The notes: generated by a model not told the origin, from the letters alone. 40,913 nt of DNA from an uncultured Granulosicoccaceae bacterium (GCA_938003855.1 CALKXD010000160.1:1-40913); one strand, 5' to 3'. Shown: positions 1-9,684, numbered from the stretch's first letter. Translations and numbers: made by a program.

Positions 1-1007
1 CTTTTAAGAACAACAAAAATAACGAAGCGTTTATTGACCGGGTATTTATTGTCAAGGTACCGTATTGCCTGCGCGTCTCCGAAGAGATAAAAATATACGA
101 AAAGCTATTACAGAACAGTTCACTCCACGATGCACACTGTGCACCTGACACATTGAAAATGCTGGCGCAGTTTATTGCTCTGTCGCGATTGAAAGAAACG
201 GAAAATTCCAGCCAGTATTCGAAGATGCGTGTTTATGATGGCGAGAACCTGAAAGACACCGATCCGAAAGCTAAATCGATACAGGAGTATCGGGACACAG
301 CGGGTGTTGACGAAGGGATGACGGGCCTGTCCACTCGATTTGCCTTTAAGATTCTCTCCAAGGTGTTTAACTTTGATTCCAGCGAGGTGGCGGCCAATCC
401 AGTGCATCTGTTGTATGTGCTGGAGCAACAGATAGAAAAAGAGCAATACCCTCAGGAAGTGCGCGACCGGTACATGGCCCATATCAAGGAATATCTGGCG
501 CCTAAGTATATCGATTTCATTGGCAAGGAAATACAGACGGCCTATCTTGAGTCCTATTCCGAGTACGGTCAGAACCTGTTTGATCGCTATGTAACGTATG
601 CGGATTTCTGGATACAGGATCAGGAATATCGCGATCCCGAGACGGGCGAAATGTTTGATCGCGGTTCGTTAAATGAAGAGCTGGAGAAAATCGAAAAAGC
701 AGCGGGTATAAGCAACCCGAAAGACTTTCGCAATGAGATTGTTAACTTTGTGCTGCGCGCCCGTGCCAATAACCAGGGGAATAATCCAGCGTGGACCAGT
801 TATGAAAAACTGCGCGCTGTCATCGAAAAGAAAATGTTCTCCAGCACGGAAGATCTACTGCCGGTAATTTCGTTTAATACTAAAAGCTCTGGCGATGAAC
901 AGAAAAAGCACGATGAATTTGTCAAGCGAATGGTTGAGCGTGGTTACACGGAGAAGCAAGTGCGTTTGCTGGCTGAATGGTATTTACGTGTGCGCAAGTC
1001 GCAGTAA
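1..1007 (+). CDS. prkA: PrkA (YeaG) AAA+ serine protein kinase, 3' part
   Basis: The reading frame is open from base 3 to the stop at 1005-1007, so the gene begins outside the window; the ATG at 153 is internal. About 334 C-terminal residues are visible. They match the PrkA/YeaG family closely from memory: the early stretch with AFIDR and VPYCLRVSEEIKIYEK, then SKMRVYDGE, GLSTRFAFKIL, IGKEIQTAYLESYSEYGQ and ISNPKDFRNEIVNFVLRARA. The family joins an AAA+ ATPase module to a C-terminal kinase-like region, the part seen here. It acts in the cytosol, and in enterobacteria it is linked to stationary-phase and nitrogen-starvation responses. It is followed after 72 bp by yeaH and then spoVR in the same direction, the usual trio in gammaproteobacteria. 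The AAA+ Walker motifs lie upstream of the window and cannot be checked. Confidence 0.95.
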   Translation, partial: FKNNKNNEAFIDRVFIVKVPYCLRVSEEIKIYEKLLQNSSLHDAHCAPDTLKMLAQFIALSRLKETENSSQYSKMRVYDGENLKDTDPKAKSIQEYRDTAGVDEGMTGLSTRFAFKILSKVFNFDSSEVAANPVHLLYVLEQQIEKEQYPQEVRDRYMAHIKEYLAPKYIDFIGKEIQTAYLESYSEYGQNLFDRYVTYADFWIQDQEYRDPETGEMFDRGSLNEELEKIEKAAGISNPKDFRNEIVNFVLRARANNQGNNPAWTSYEKLRAVIEKKMFSSTEDLLPVISFNTKSSGDEQKKHDEFVKRMVERGYTEKQVRLLAEWYLRVRKSQ

Positions 1008-1079
1008 GGCAATGCGTTTAAAGTTAAAACCCGTGCCTGATGGTGCAGGTATTCGGCGCAATCTGATTCGGGGTTTATG

Positions 1080-2366
1080 ATGAGCTACATTGTTGATCGC
1101 CGACTAAACAGCAAGGATAAAAGTGCTGTTAATCGCCAGCGTTTTATCAAACGCTACAAGAAGCATATAAAAAAAGCCGTAGCAGATGCGGTTAGCCGAC
1201 GCAGCATAACTGATATGGAGCGCGGTGAGAGTATCAGCATCCAGCAGGGCGATATCGACGAACCTTCTTTTGGTCACGCCGAGGGCGGATATAGAGCGCG
1301 CGTACTGCCGGGTAACAAAGAATTCAAAGCTGGCGACAGAATTCAACGCCCGGCGGGTCAGCGTGGCGGAGGCTCTGGTCAGGGACAGGCGGGTGATTCC
1401 GGAGAGGGTATGGATGACTTCGTGTTCCAGATTACTCAAAACGAGTTCCTTGAATTCATGTTTGAGGATCTCGAACTACCAAATCTGGTTAAACGGGAAC
1501 TTGCCTCTGTAGAAACCTTCAAGATTGTCAAAGCCGGCATCAGTGAAGAAGGCACGCCGAATCAAATGAATGTGGTTCGGACGATGCGAAGTGCCTATGC
1601 TCGCCGTATTGCGCTGGGAGCAAAGAAAAAACGCCGGCGCCGGGAAATTCTCGATCTATTGGAATCAACAGACTCCGCAGATGACAGCTCTCGGGTGATG
1701 TTGCAGGATGAACTTAAATTACTCGAAAAAAAACTAGCAGGTATTCCGTTTATTGATGATTTTGATCTTAAGTTCAACGTAAACCGGAAAGAACCACAAC
1801 CGAGTTCCAAGGCGGTGATGTTCTGCCTGATGGATGTGTCCGGTTCGATGGATCAGCGCACCAAGGATATCGCCAAGCGATTTTATATCCTGTTGTATCT
1901 ATTCCTGCAGCGCAATTACCAGCATACAGAGATTGTCTTTATCAGGCATCATTCGACCGCCAGGGAAGTAGAGGAAGAAGAGTTTTTCTATTCCCGGGAA
2001 ACCGGGGGAACTGTAGTGTCGAGCGCATTGAAGTTGATGCAGGAGATTATCGCTGACCGATTTCCGGCCGAGGAATGGAATATCTATGGTGCTCAGGCAT
2101 CGGATGGTGATAACTGGACCAACGATTCCCCGATTTGCTACAAGTTGCTTGCCGACGATCTCCTGCCACTGCTGCAGTACTACTGCTACATAGAGATTAC
2201 TGATCGCGGTCATCAGGAGCTGTGGCAGTACTATGAAAAACTGGCCGAGTCTCAGGGTGATGCGTTTGCGATGCGGGGTATCGAGGACTACAGCGATATC
2301 TATCCGGTATTTCGGGACTTGTTCTGTCGCGAGTCAGCGTCCCGGGCGGAGCAGTCGTCACAATGA
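1080..2366 (+). CDS. yeaH: YeaH/YhbH family protein (UPF0229) with VWA-like MIDAS
   Basis: This 428-residue protein matches the YeaH/YhbH family over its full length. The N-terminus has IVDRRLN and [12 protein letters not shown] Gly/Gln-rich linker lies near residues 90-115, followed by [17 protein letters not shown]-terminal von Willebrand A-like domain carries the metal-site motif MDVSGSMDQ (Asp252, Ser254, Ser256) and then [21 protein letters not shown] and AQASDGDNW. Two adjacent ATGs occur at 1077 and 1080. The GGGG at 1070-1073 is better spaced for the second, so 1080 was chosen. It lies between prkA and spoVR and probably acts with them; the molecular role of the family is not settled. 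YhbH in spore formers is a sporulation protein, but nothing here suggests sporulation. Confidence 0.93.
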   Translation: MSYIVDRRLNSKDKSAVNRQRFIKRYKKHIKKAVADAVSRRSITDMERGESISIQQGDIDEPSFGHAEGGYRARVLPGNKEFKAGDRIQRPAGQRGGGSGQGQAGDSGEGMDDFVFQITQNEFLEFMFEDLELPNLVKRELASVETFKIVKAGISEEGTPNQMNVVRTMRSAYARRIALGAKKKRRRREILDLLESTDSADDSSRVMLQDELKLLEKKLAGIPFIDDFDLKFNVNRKEPQPSSKAVMFCLMDVSGSMDQRTKDIAKRFYILLYLFLQRNYQHTEIVFIRHHSTAREVEEEEFFYSRETGGTVVSSALKLMQEIIADRFPAEEWNIYGAQASDGDNWTNDSPICYKLLADDLLPLLQYYCYIEITDRGHQELWQYYEKLAESQGDAFAMRGIEDYSDIYPVFRDLFCRESASRAEQSSQ

Positions 2367-2400
2367 ATAAAATCACCGGTTTGGCGTTGGGTGGCGGTCT

Positions 2401-3912
2401 ATGACTGACAAATTATTATCGGTTGGTTCAGACTGGACCTTTGAATTCATTGAAATATATGACCGCGAAATCGCGCGTATCGCAAAGAAATACCAGCTCG
2501 ATACCTACCCCAATCAGATCGAGATCATTCGCTCCGATCAAATGATGGATGCCTATGCCTCGGTGGGCATGCCCATTGGTTACAATCATTGGTCGTATGG
2601 CAAGCAGTTTCTTAACGTAGAGCGTGGTTATAAGCGTGGGCAGATGGGGCTGGCCTACGAAATAGTGATCAACAGCAACCCCTGCATTGCCTATTTGATG
2701 GAAGAGAACAGCATGACGATGCAGGCGCTCGTTATCGCTCACGCGTGCTATGGCCATAACTCTTTTTTTAAGAGCAACTATTTATTCAAGAGCTGGACCG
2801 ATGCTGATTCCATCATTGATTACTTTGTTTTTGCCCGTAATTTTATAGCGCAGTGTGAAGAGCGCTATGGCGCGGCTGAAGTAGAAGAGCTGCTCGATTC
2901 CTGTCATGCGCTAATGCACTATGGTACCGATCGCTACAAGCGTCCATACCCTATTTCGGCTGCAGAAGAACTGGCCCGGCAGCAGGAGCGCGAAGAGTAT
3001 GTGCAAAGACAGGTAAACGATTTGTGGCGAACCATTCCGCGTAGTAACCGCAGTAGAGAGTCTGATGAAGTGCCGCGATTTCCTGCTGAGCCGCAGGAAA
3101 ATCTGCTGTATTTTATAGAGAAGAATGCCCCGTTGCTGGAGCCCTGGCAGCGCGAGGTTGTGCGAATTGTGCGAAAGATTGCACAGTACTTTTATCCGCA
3201 GCGGCAGACTCAGGTGATGAATGAAGGTTGGGCTACCTTCTGGCACTATACGATTCTCAATGACCTGTTTGATGAAGGGTTGGTTGATGACGGCTTCATG
3301 ATGGAGTTTATCCACTCACACAGTAGTGTGGTGGCGCAACCGGATTTCGACAGCCCCTGGTTCAGTGGTATTAATCCGTATGCGCTGGGGTTTGCCATGA
3401 TGCGGGACATCCGACGAATTTGCGAACACCCAACCGAAGAGGACCGGCGCTGGTTCCCGCAGATGGCCGGTGGTGACTGGTTGGAGAATCTGCACTTTGC
3501 GATGGAGAATTTCAAGGACGAGAGTTTTATACAGCAGTACTTATCACCTCAGGTGATTCGTGACTTTCATCTTTTTTGTATCATTGATGATGATACCTCG
3601 GACACCATTGACGTCAGCGCAATACACGACGATGAAGGCTACCGGGAAGTGCGTGAGGCCCTGGCGCTGCACTATAACCTCAGCACCCGGGAGCCTGACA
3701 TTCAGATTTATGAAATTGATGTTCGAGGTGATCGATCACTAACGCTGCGTCACCAGCAGAGTTCCCGAAAACCGCTTAACGATGATACCGAAGAGGTGTT
3801 AAAGCACTTGTATCGTCTGTGGGGTTTCGATGTGTATCTTTTTTCCTACGACGGTGAGGAGGTTGAACGGTCTTTCCGGGTACCGAAAAAACGGATTAGC
3901 CTGGATTCCTGA
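2401..3912 (+). CDS. spoVR: SpoVR/YcgB family protein
   Basis: The 503-residue length is close to E. coli YcgB. Family hallmarks include the early WTFEFIEIYDREI, the segment MPIGYNHWSYGKQF, GQMGLAYEIVINSNPCIAYLMEENS, the His-rich ACYGHNSFFKSNY, VMNEGWATFWHYTI, and SGINPYALGFAMMRDIRRI. The conserved His and Glu residues in the GHNSFF and NEGWATFWH segments suggest metal binding, but this is inference. It starts 34 bp after yeaH, behind a GGTGG stretch, and completes the prkA-yeaH-spoVR operon. The founding member is needed for spore cortex formation in Bacillus; in non-sporing proteobacteria the trio is tied to starvation and stationary phase. The stop is followed by a convergent gene only 20 bp away, and no clear hairpin terminator is visible between them. 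Confidence 0.93.
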   Translation: MTDKLLSVGSDWTFEFIEIYDREIARIAKKYQLDTYPNQIEIIRSDQMMDAYASVGMPIGYNHWSYGKQFLNVERGYKRGQMGLAYEIVINSNPCIAYLMEENSMTMQALVIAHACYGHNSFFKSNYLFKSWTDADSIIDYFVFARNFIAQCEERYGAAEVEELLDSCHALMHYGTDRYKRPYPISAAEELARQQEREEYVQRQVNDLWRTIPRSNRSRESDEVPRFPAEPQENLLYFIEKNAPLLEPWQREVVRIVRKIAQYFYPQRQTQVMNEGWATFWHYTILNDLFDEGLVDDGFMMEFIHSHSSVVAQPDFDSPWFSGINPYALGFAMMRDIRRICEHPTEEDRRWFPQMAGGDWLENLHFAMENFKDESFIQQYLSPQVIRDFHLFCIIDDDTSDTIDVSAIHDDEGYREVREALALHYNLSTREPDIQIYEIDVRGDRSLTLRHQQSSRKPLNDDTEEVLKHLYRLWGFDVYLFSYDGEEVERSFRVPKKRISLDS

Positions 3913-3932
3913 GCCGCAATGACAACGTGCGA

Positions 3933-4877
3933 TCAGTCGCGCCTGGCCATTTCACGGTAGTGTTGTAAACGGCTCTGGCGATTCATCTTACCGAGGTAGG
4001 TTGGAACGATTTTTCGCACCGGTGTGGGTTGTGGGGTGTCGCACTCTTCGCAAACACTGTCTACCTGAAGCGAGTTGAAGTTATCGCGGCTGAACGGTTT
4101 ACCGGGGATCAGTTCCATCACCATTGCCTGTATTTTTGCAATGCCGTTGGGCAGGGCAATGATCTTTCGATTAATTTCCAGCACCTCGGCGGTGTACTCG
4201 ACGATTTCCCGCAACGTGAATGTCTCGGGGCCACACAGATTGATCGATGCGCCGATTGAGCTCGGGTCGTCAATGGCCTGAGTAATTTCGCGTGCGACAT
4301 CACCGACGTAGACGGGAGCGAATCTGGCGTCTGCACAAGCCAGCGGCATGAATGGCATGGCGCGGAGCAGGTTGGCGAATCGAGTGAACAAACCGTCGCC
4401 GTTGCCGAATATGACCGAGGGGCAGAAAATAGTCAGTGGGAGTCCTGATTCCTGCAACAGGTTGGCGGCTTTGCCCTTGCTGCGCAGGTATTCACTGGGC
4501 CCCTTTTCCGCGTCTGCATGCAGCGAGCTCATTTGCACGACCCGTGTGATCCCTGTCTGCCGGGCAGCGGCAATAATGTTCTCGGCCAATCCGACATGGG
4601 CCTCTTCGAAGGTGCCGCCCTTGCCGATACTGGTATTCAGTATGCCGACCAGGTTGATCACCACGTCCTGACCACGAAGGGCCTCAGTGAGTGCTGCCCG
4701 GTCGTGTGGGTCGACCTGCATTACGTCGACGGTTGGCACCACGCGCAACGACTTCATTTTGCGTAAATCGCGGCTCAGGACCCGGATATTTTTTCCTTGT
4801 CTGGCCAGGTGTGTGGCTAGTTCGGTGCCGACAAATCCGCTTCCGCCAATCAGACAAATGTTTTGTGGTGTTGACAT
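3933..4877 (-). CDS. Atypical SDR, complex I NDUFA9-like NAD(P)-binding protein
   Basis: The 314-residue protein opens with a Rossmann fold: GGSGFVG at residues 11-17 fits the GxxGxxG nucleotide motif. A YxxxK pair is present at Tyr130 and Lys134. The middle part, INLVGIL followed by VQMSSLHAD and SEYLRSKGKA, is typical of the NDUFA9-like branch of extended/atypical SDRs, which bind NAD(P)H and are often not demonstrated to be dehydrogenases. The start is supported by AGGAA seven bases upstream. It runs against spoVR and diverges from the molybdoenzyme operon. Its substrate cannot be read from sequence. A role in quinone or respiratory-chain assembly would fit the family name but is inference. 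Confidence 0.8.
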   Translation of the reverse strand: MSTPQNICLIGGSGFVGTELATHLARQGKNIRVLSRDLRKMKSLRVVPTVDVMQVDPHDRAALTEALRGQDVVINLVGILNTSIGKGGTFEEAHVGLAENIIAAARQTGITRVVQMSSLHADAEKGPSEYLRSKGKAANLLQESGLPLTIFCPSVIFGNGDGLFTRFANLLRAMPFMPLACADARFAPVYVGDVAREITQAIDDPSSIGASINLCGPETFTLREIVEYTAEVLEINRKIIALPNGIAKIQAMVMELIPGKPFSRDNFNSLQVDSVCEECDTPQPTPVRKIVPTYLGKMNRQSRLQHYREMARRD

Positions 4878-5083
4878 GAATTATTCCTGATGTGGCTCAA
4901 CGGGTGCTGGTATTGCCTTGTGACGGTCAATCACTGGGAATCGACCGCGTCACGAATTATTTATTCAAGCTCCGGCGCAAACTCAGCGATAGAGCAGTAA
5001 GTGAATACCGGATTATAGCGATGTTCACCGCACATGTGTCGATATGGCCAGTGAACCCTCAGATATCGGCTGATTGGTCCTTT

Positions 5084-5112
5084 TCGACAGTGGGAAATGC
5101 GTCCATTCTAAA
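5084..5112 (+). promoter_or_regulatory. Candidate sigma-70 promoter for soeABC
   Basis: TCGACA (5084-5089) and TCTAAA (5107-5112) are separated by 17 bases. They match the -35 and -10 consensus at 5/6 and 4/6 positions. The predicted transcript would start near 5119, leaving a leader of about 18 bases before the soeA ATG. No regulator site was recognised. Confidence 0.35.
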
Positions 5113-5136
5113 CTCATTGCTTCCCTTCGGACTTCC

Positions 5137-8019
5137 ATGAGCCAACTTCCCGTATTTGAAGATCATGCTGCGCAGACCGTCAAAACCACCACCTGCTACA
5201 TGTGTGCGTGCCGGTGCGGAATCAAGGTGACGCTCGAGGGCGAACAGATCCGGTTCATACAGGGTAATCCGGATCACCCGATCAATAAAGGCGTGTTATG
5301 CGCCAAGGGTAATGCTGGAATCATGAAGCAGGTGTCGCCTGCGAAACTGACCCAGCCGATGCTTCGCAAGCAAGGCAGTGAGCGAGGATCAGGTGAATTC
5401 GAACCGATCAGCTGGGACGATGCGCTCGATATGCTGACGGCGCGACTGCGCCATATCCGCAATACCGATCCCCGCCAGCTTGCGTACTTTACCGGTCGTG
5501 ATCAAATGCAGGCATTGACTGGATTCTGGGCATCGCAATTTGGCACCATCAATTGGGCCGCTCACGGTGGTTTTTGCTCGGTGAATATGGCGGCCGGCGG
5601 GCTCTATATGATCGGTCAGTCGTTTTGGGAGTTCGGTGACCCGGACTGGGATCACGCCAAGTATTTTATGATGTGGGGCGTGGCTGAGGATCATGCATCC
5701 AACCCGATCAAGCTTGGTTTGGAAAAACTCAAGCGTCGCGGTTGCAAGTTTGTCGCGATTAATCCTGTTCGAACCGGCTACCAGGCCATTGCGGATGAAT
5801 GGATAGGCATCAAGCCAGGCTCCGACGGACTCCTTGCTCTGGCGTTTGTGCATGTATTGATGCGCAATGAGCTGTTCGATAAAGAATTTCTAATACGGTA
5901 TACCAACGGTACGCAGTTGGTCATTTGTGCGCCAGGTCAGAGCAATGACGGTCTGTTGCTTCGCGATGCTGATGGTGCCGCAATGGTGTGGAGTCTTGAC
6001 GCTGACACGGTCAAGGCATGGACCGATGTCGACTGTAATCCTGCGCTATTCGGTGAATACACAGTCACCGACGGCACCCGTGTAAAGACCGCGATGACTC
6101 TGCTGGCTGAGCGCTACCTTGATCAACGGTACGCGCCCGCCACGGTTGCGCCGCAGGTGGGTGTTGATACTGCAACCATAGAGCGCTTAGCGCTGGAAAT
6201 GGCCAATGTGGCGTTTCAGGAATCCATCGAAATACACACGCCGTGGACTGATTGGGCCGGACGTGAGCACGCGTCTTTTGTCGGTCGGCCGGTGGCGATG
6301 CATGCCATGCGAGGTATCTCGGCGCACAGCAATGGTTTTCAGACCTGTCGGGCGATCCACCTGGTGCAGGTGCTGCTTGGTGCGATTGATTGTCCGGGCG
6401 GGCATCTTGCCAAGCCACCTTTCCCAAGGCATTTGCCACCTCCGGTTAAGCCTGCCACCAAAATGGCCCCGAATACGCCACTCAGCGGAGCGCCGCTGGG
6501 TTTTCCGACATCGCCCGAAGATCTGGCTATCGACGAGAACGGACAGCCGTTGAGAATAGATAAGGCGTATTCATGGGAAGCGCCTATAGCCAACCATGGC
6601 CTGATGCACATGGTGATTAAAAATGCCGCTAACGCGGATCCCTATCCGATCGACACGCTGATGCTGTTCATGGCAAACATGGCCTGGAACTCCTCCATGA
6701 ATACTCAGGAGACACAGCGCATGCTGCAGGCCAAAGGCGATGACGGAGAATATAAAATACCCTTTATTGTCACCTGTGATGCTTTTCAAAGCGAGATGGT
6801 GCAGTACTCCGATCTAGTGCTTCCGGACACCACCTACCTTGAGCGTTTCGATACAATCTCGATGCTTGACCGCCCGATCTCCGAAGCCCATATGGCCTGT
6901 GACTCTATACGTCAGCCGGTATTGAAACCTGATCGCGATGTACGGCCATGGCAGGAGGTGATGCTCGATGTGGGTGCGCGGCTCGGGTTTCCGGCGCTGG
7001 TCGATGAAGCAGGGCAGCCAAAGTACAAAGGCTATAACGATTTCATCGTGAACTGGGAAAAGTCACCGGGTATCGGCTTTCTTGCCGGTTGGCGCGGTGA
7101 TGATGGCAGTAAGTCGCTGGTCGGCGAACCGAATCCCGAGCAATGGCAGGCGTACATTGATAACGACTGTTTTTTTGAACACGAGATCCCGCCCTCGCAG
7201 CGCTACTACCGGTTTGCCAACCGCGACTACCTTGCTTGGTCTAAGGAGGTCGGTTTTAACGCGCATGATGGCCCGATAGTGATGGAGATCTATTCCGAGA
7301 CGCTGCAGAAATTCAAGCTGGCCGGCCAGGGTTTGTACGATGGTCCGCAACCGGAACGGGATATCGATCGTCAACGCCTGGTGACATACTTCGATCCCAT
7401 GCCTGACTGGTATCTGCCGCTTGAACAGCAGCACATTGAGTCCAGCGACTACCCGTTTTTTGCCGTCAATCAGCGACCGATGTTCATGTATCACTCCTGG
7501 GATTCACAAAACGCCTGGCTAAGGCAGATCATGTCTCAAAATTACCTCTACATGAATCGCCAGCGCGGTGAGGACCTGGGGTTTGAGGATCTGCAGTGGG
7601 TGTGGGTAGAGTCGCACAACGGCAGGATTAAAGTGCAACTGAAATTGATGGAGGGTGTTAACAGTGACACCGTCTGGACCTGGAATGCCATTGCCAAGCA
7701 GCGTGGGGCGTGGGGGTTGGCGGCCAATGCACCTGAGGCGGAACGAGGTTTTTTGATGAACCACCTGATTGCCGAGACCCTGCCTGATTCCGGTGGACTG
7801 ACTAACTCGGATCCGGTTACCGGTCAGGCGGCCTGGTATGACCTGCGGGTAAAAATCACCGCCGCTGCCGCCGACGATGAAAAATCGTTGCCGCAGTTTG
7901 GCAAGACCTGGAAAGTACCCGGCCAGAAAGAGTCTGCCAGTGTTCTCCGCTACGCAGTGGGTAACTCGGTTAATATTAAACGCGGTTTAAAAGATATTCT
8001 GACACGAGGGTTAAAATAG
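5137..8019 (+). CDS. soeA: Molybdopterin oxidoreductase catalytic subunit, SoeA-like sulfite dehydrogenase
   Basis: This 960-residue protein of the DMSO reductase family starts with a 4Fe-4S site made of Cys20, Cys23, Cys27 and Cys55 (CYMCACRC, then GVLCAKGN). The AHGGFC segment puts Cys147 where the molybdenum ligand sits in related enzymes. The bis-MGD binding modules follow. There is no twin-arginine signal before the iron-sulfur site, so the enzyme should stay in the cytoplasm. That, the 960/241/307-residue subunit sizes and the anchor type match SoeABC, which oxidises sulfite to sulfate and passes electrons to quinone. The ATG at 5137 was preferred to an in-frame upstream GTG at 5074, which adds an unrelated leader. 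Alternatives are another cytoplasmic member of the family such as a polysulfide or formate enzyme; the family call is sure, the substrate less so. Confidence 0.8.
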   Translation: MSQLPVFEDHAAQTVKTTTCYMCACRCGIKVTLEGEQIRFIQGNPDHPINKGVLCAKGNAGIMKQVSPAKLTQPMLRKQGSERGSGEFEPISWDDALDMLTARLRHIRNTDPRQLAYFTGRDQMQALTGFWASQFGTINWAAHGGFCSVNMAAGGLYMIGQSFWEFGDPDWDHAKYFMMWGVAEDHASNPIKLGLEKLKRRGCKFVAINPVRTGYQAIADEWIGIKPGSDGLLALAFVHVLMRNELFDKEFLIRYTNGTQLVICAPGQSNDGLLLRDADGAAMVWSLDADTVKAWTDVDCNPALFGEYTVTDGTRVKTAMTLLAERYLDQRYAPATVAPQVGVDTATIERLALEMANVAFQESIEIHTPWTDWAGREHASFVGRPVAMHAMRGISAHSNGFQTCRAIHLVQVLLGAIDCPGGHLAKPPFPRHLPPPVKPATKMAPNTPLSGAPLGFPTSPEDLAIDENGQPLRIDKAYSWEAPIANHGLMHMVIKNAANADPYPIDTLMLFMANMAWNSSMNTQETQRMLQAKGDDGEYKIPFIVTCDAFQSEMVQYSDLVLPDTTYLERFDTISMLDRPISEAHMACDSIRQPVLKPDRDVRPWQEVMLDVGARLGFPALVDEAGQPKYKGYNDFIVNWEKSPGIGFLAGWRGDDGSKSLVGEPNPEQWQAYIDNDCFFEHEIPPSQRYYRFANRDYLAWSKEVGFNAHDGPIVMEIYSETLQKFKLAGQGLYDGPQPERDIDRQRLVTYFDPMPDWYLPLEQQHIESSDYPFFAVNQRPMFMYHSWDSQNAWLRQIMSQNYLYMNRQRGEDLGFEDLQWVWVESHNGRIKVQLKLMEGVNSDTVWTWNAIAKQRGAWGLAANAPEAERGFLMNHLIAETLPDSGGLTNSDPVTGQAAWYDLRVKITAAAADDEKSLPQFGKTWKVPGQKESASVLRYAVGNSVNIKRGLKDILTRGLK

Positions 8020-8744
8020 TGAAGCTAGGTCTGGTTATCGACCTCGATACCTGTGTTGGCTGCCACGCCTGTGCTGTGGCCTGTAAGCAGTGGAATGCCT
8101 CTGGCACCAGTGGTCCGTTGACTGATTATGATCCTTATGGCGGTGAGCCCAGTGGTGTCTGGTTTAATCGCATCAGAAACTATGAGGTCGATACCTACCC
8201 GAATAATAAAACCATCAATACGCCGATGTCGTGTATGCATTGCGAAGACGCGGCGTGCGTGACTGTCTGCCCCACTGGTGCATCCTATAAGCGTGAGGAA
8301 GATGGCATCGTGCTGGTTGATCAGGACAAGTGCATGGGCTGTAACTATTGTGCCTGGGCCTGTCCCTATGGCGCGCGTGAACTCGATCGTGAATCCGGCA
8401 CCATGAAAAAGTGTACGCTATGCGTTGATCGCATTTACGATGAAGAACTGCCCGAGGCTGAACGACAACCCGCTTGTGTTCTAACCTGTCCTACGCATGC
8501 GCGCTTTTTTGGCGACTTCGATGACCCCGACTCTGCTGTCAGTACGATGGTGCGGGAGCGTGGCGGCTATGCAATGATGCCAGAGGTGGGCTATCAGCCA
8601 ACCAATAAGTATCTACCACCGCGCACCAAACCGGTGGTGGAAACCCATGCTGAAAAACCACCGCAATCGAATGCCGGCGGTACTGAAAAACCGTTGTCCC
8701 AGATTCAGCGCTGGATAGCGCAGCAACTTGCACGGCAGTCCTGA
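8019..8744 (+). CDS. soeB: Four-cluster 4Fe-4S electron transfer subunit, SoeB-like
   Basis: The 241-residue protein carries sixteen cysteines in four ferredoxin-type groups: Cys12/15/18/22, Cys72/75/80/84, Cys105/108/111/115 and Cys132/135/153/157. This is the DmsB/NrfC/PsrB-type electron wire that links a molybdoenzyme to its membrane anchor. It has no signal peptide, which agrees with a cytoplasmic complex. The GTG start overlaps the TAG stop of soeA by one base, so the two are translationally coupled. The C-terminal 70 residues are Pro-rich and lack cysteines. Confidence 0.85.
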   Translation: MKLGLVIDLDTCVGCHACAVACKQWNASGTSGPLTDYDPYGGEPSGVWFNRIRNYEVDTYPNNKTINTPMSCMHCEDAACVTVCPTGASYKREEDGIVLVDQDKCMGCNYCAWACPYGARELDRESGTMKKCTLCVDRIYDEELPEAERQPACVLTCPTHARFFGDFDDPDSAVSTMVRERGGYAMMPEVGYQPTNKYLPPRTKPVVETHAEKPPQSNAGGTEKPLSQIQRWIAQQLARQS

Positions 8745-9667
8745 TGCATCCGGCTATCTCTGTCATTTGCTTTACCCTGCTTTCCGGAGCGGGTTACGGA
8801 TTGCTGTCGCTGCTATGTATGGATAGCTCTGTTGGCATTGGTCTGGAGTTGTCAGCACCGCGGCGAAATAGTCTAGTACTTGTCTCGCTGGTGTTAGTGA
8901 CCGTGGGTCTATTGTGCTCGACGTTCCATTTAGCCAACCCAAAAAATGCCTGGCGTGCGTTTTTTCGCTTTCGTACTTCGTGGTTATCCCGTGAAGGTGT
9001 GTTTGCCGTACTGCTTTATCCGGTGGTACTGATGTGGTTATTTGTCGTGTGGGGAGACGATCCGGCTGCGACTGGTGTGCCTGGCCGATTGCTGGCATTG
9101 CTAACGTTGCTGCTGTCTATGGCAACGTTGTTTTCGACCGGGATGATCTATGCCTGCCTGAAAACCATTCGGCAATGGAACACCGCGCTGACACCAGCCA
9201 ATTACCTGTTACTGGGCTTGATGCTCGGAGCACTGATTTTACTGGTCGTTTCCAGCGCCGGCAGTATTGGAAAAATCGCGCCGGGCTTGATTGTCATTGC
9301 TGGCAGTGCCAAGGCTATCTATTTTTATTGGATCGGTCAGCCCGCCGGGCCCACGATAAACTCGGCACTGGGGTTTACGCGCGCCACTGTGAGGTTGCTC
9401 GATGTAGGCCACGGTACCGGTAATTTTTTAACCGACGAATTCGGCTATCAAGTGGCGCAGGCCAAACTGATGTGGCTCCGTGTTATCTGTCTGTTGTGCG
9501 CCTTTGTCCTGCCGTTGCTGTTGTTGTCCATAGCGGGTACGGACAGCTTGCCGGTCAATATTGTCGCGCTGGTAGTGGCTTTTGGTGGTGTGTTTGTTGA
9601 GCGTTGGTTGTTTTTTGCCGAGGCGCGGCACGTGGTTAATTTGTACCACGGTGCTCAGTCGACCTGA
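8744..9667 (+). CDS. soeC: DmsC-type membrane anchor subunit, SoeC-like
   Basis: The 307-residue polytopic protein has about eight hydrophobic segments and resembles the DmsC quinone-linked anchor family. Recognisable points are the N-terminal FTLLSGAGYGLLSLL, the loop with STFHLANPKNAWRAFFRFRTSWLSREGVF, and the C-terminal FVERWLFFAEARHVVNLYHG. The first loop is a strong DmsC signature. It would hold the SoeAB dimer on the cytoplasmic face of the inner membrane and hand electrons to quinone. The ATG overlaps the soeB stop as TGATG, and a hairpin terminator follows 18 bases after its stop. No separate cytochrome subunit is encoded. Confidence 0.8.
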   Translation: MHPAISVICFTLLSGAGYGLLSLLCMDSSVGIGLELSAPRRNSLVLVSLVLVTVGLLCSTFHLANPKNAWRAFFRFRTSWLSREGVFAVLLYPVVLMWLFVVWGDDPAATGVPGRLLALLTLLLSMATLFSTGMIYACLKTIRQWNTALTPANYLLLGLMLGALILLVVSSAGSIGKIAPGLIVIAGSAKAIYFYWIGQPAGPTINSALGFTRATVRLLDVGHGTGNFLTDEFGYQVAQAKLMWLRVICLLCAFVLPLLLLSIAGTDSLPVNIVALVVAFGGVFVERWLFFAEARHVVNLYHGAQST

Positions 9668-9684
9668 CCACCTACCGATCAACG

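Noticed and set aside
5074-5136. Upstream GTG extension of soeA
   Set aside because: The extra 21 residues contain no Tat signal and are not family-like, and they would overlap the proposed promoter.
5137-9667. DMSO reductase, polysulfide reductase or formate dehydrogenase as the main call
   Set aside because: Exported DMSO and polysulfide enzymes carry a twin-arginine signal, absent here; subunit sizes and the anchor fit SoeABC better. Kept as alternatives only.
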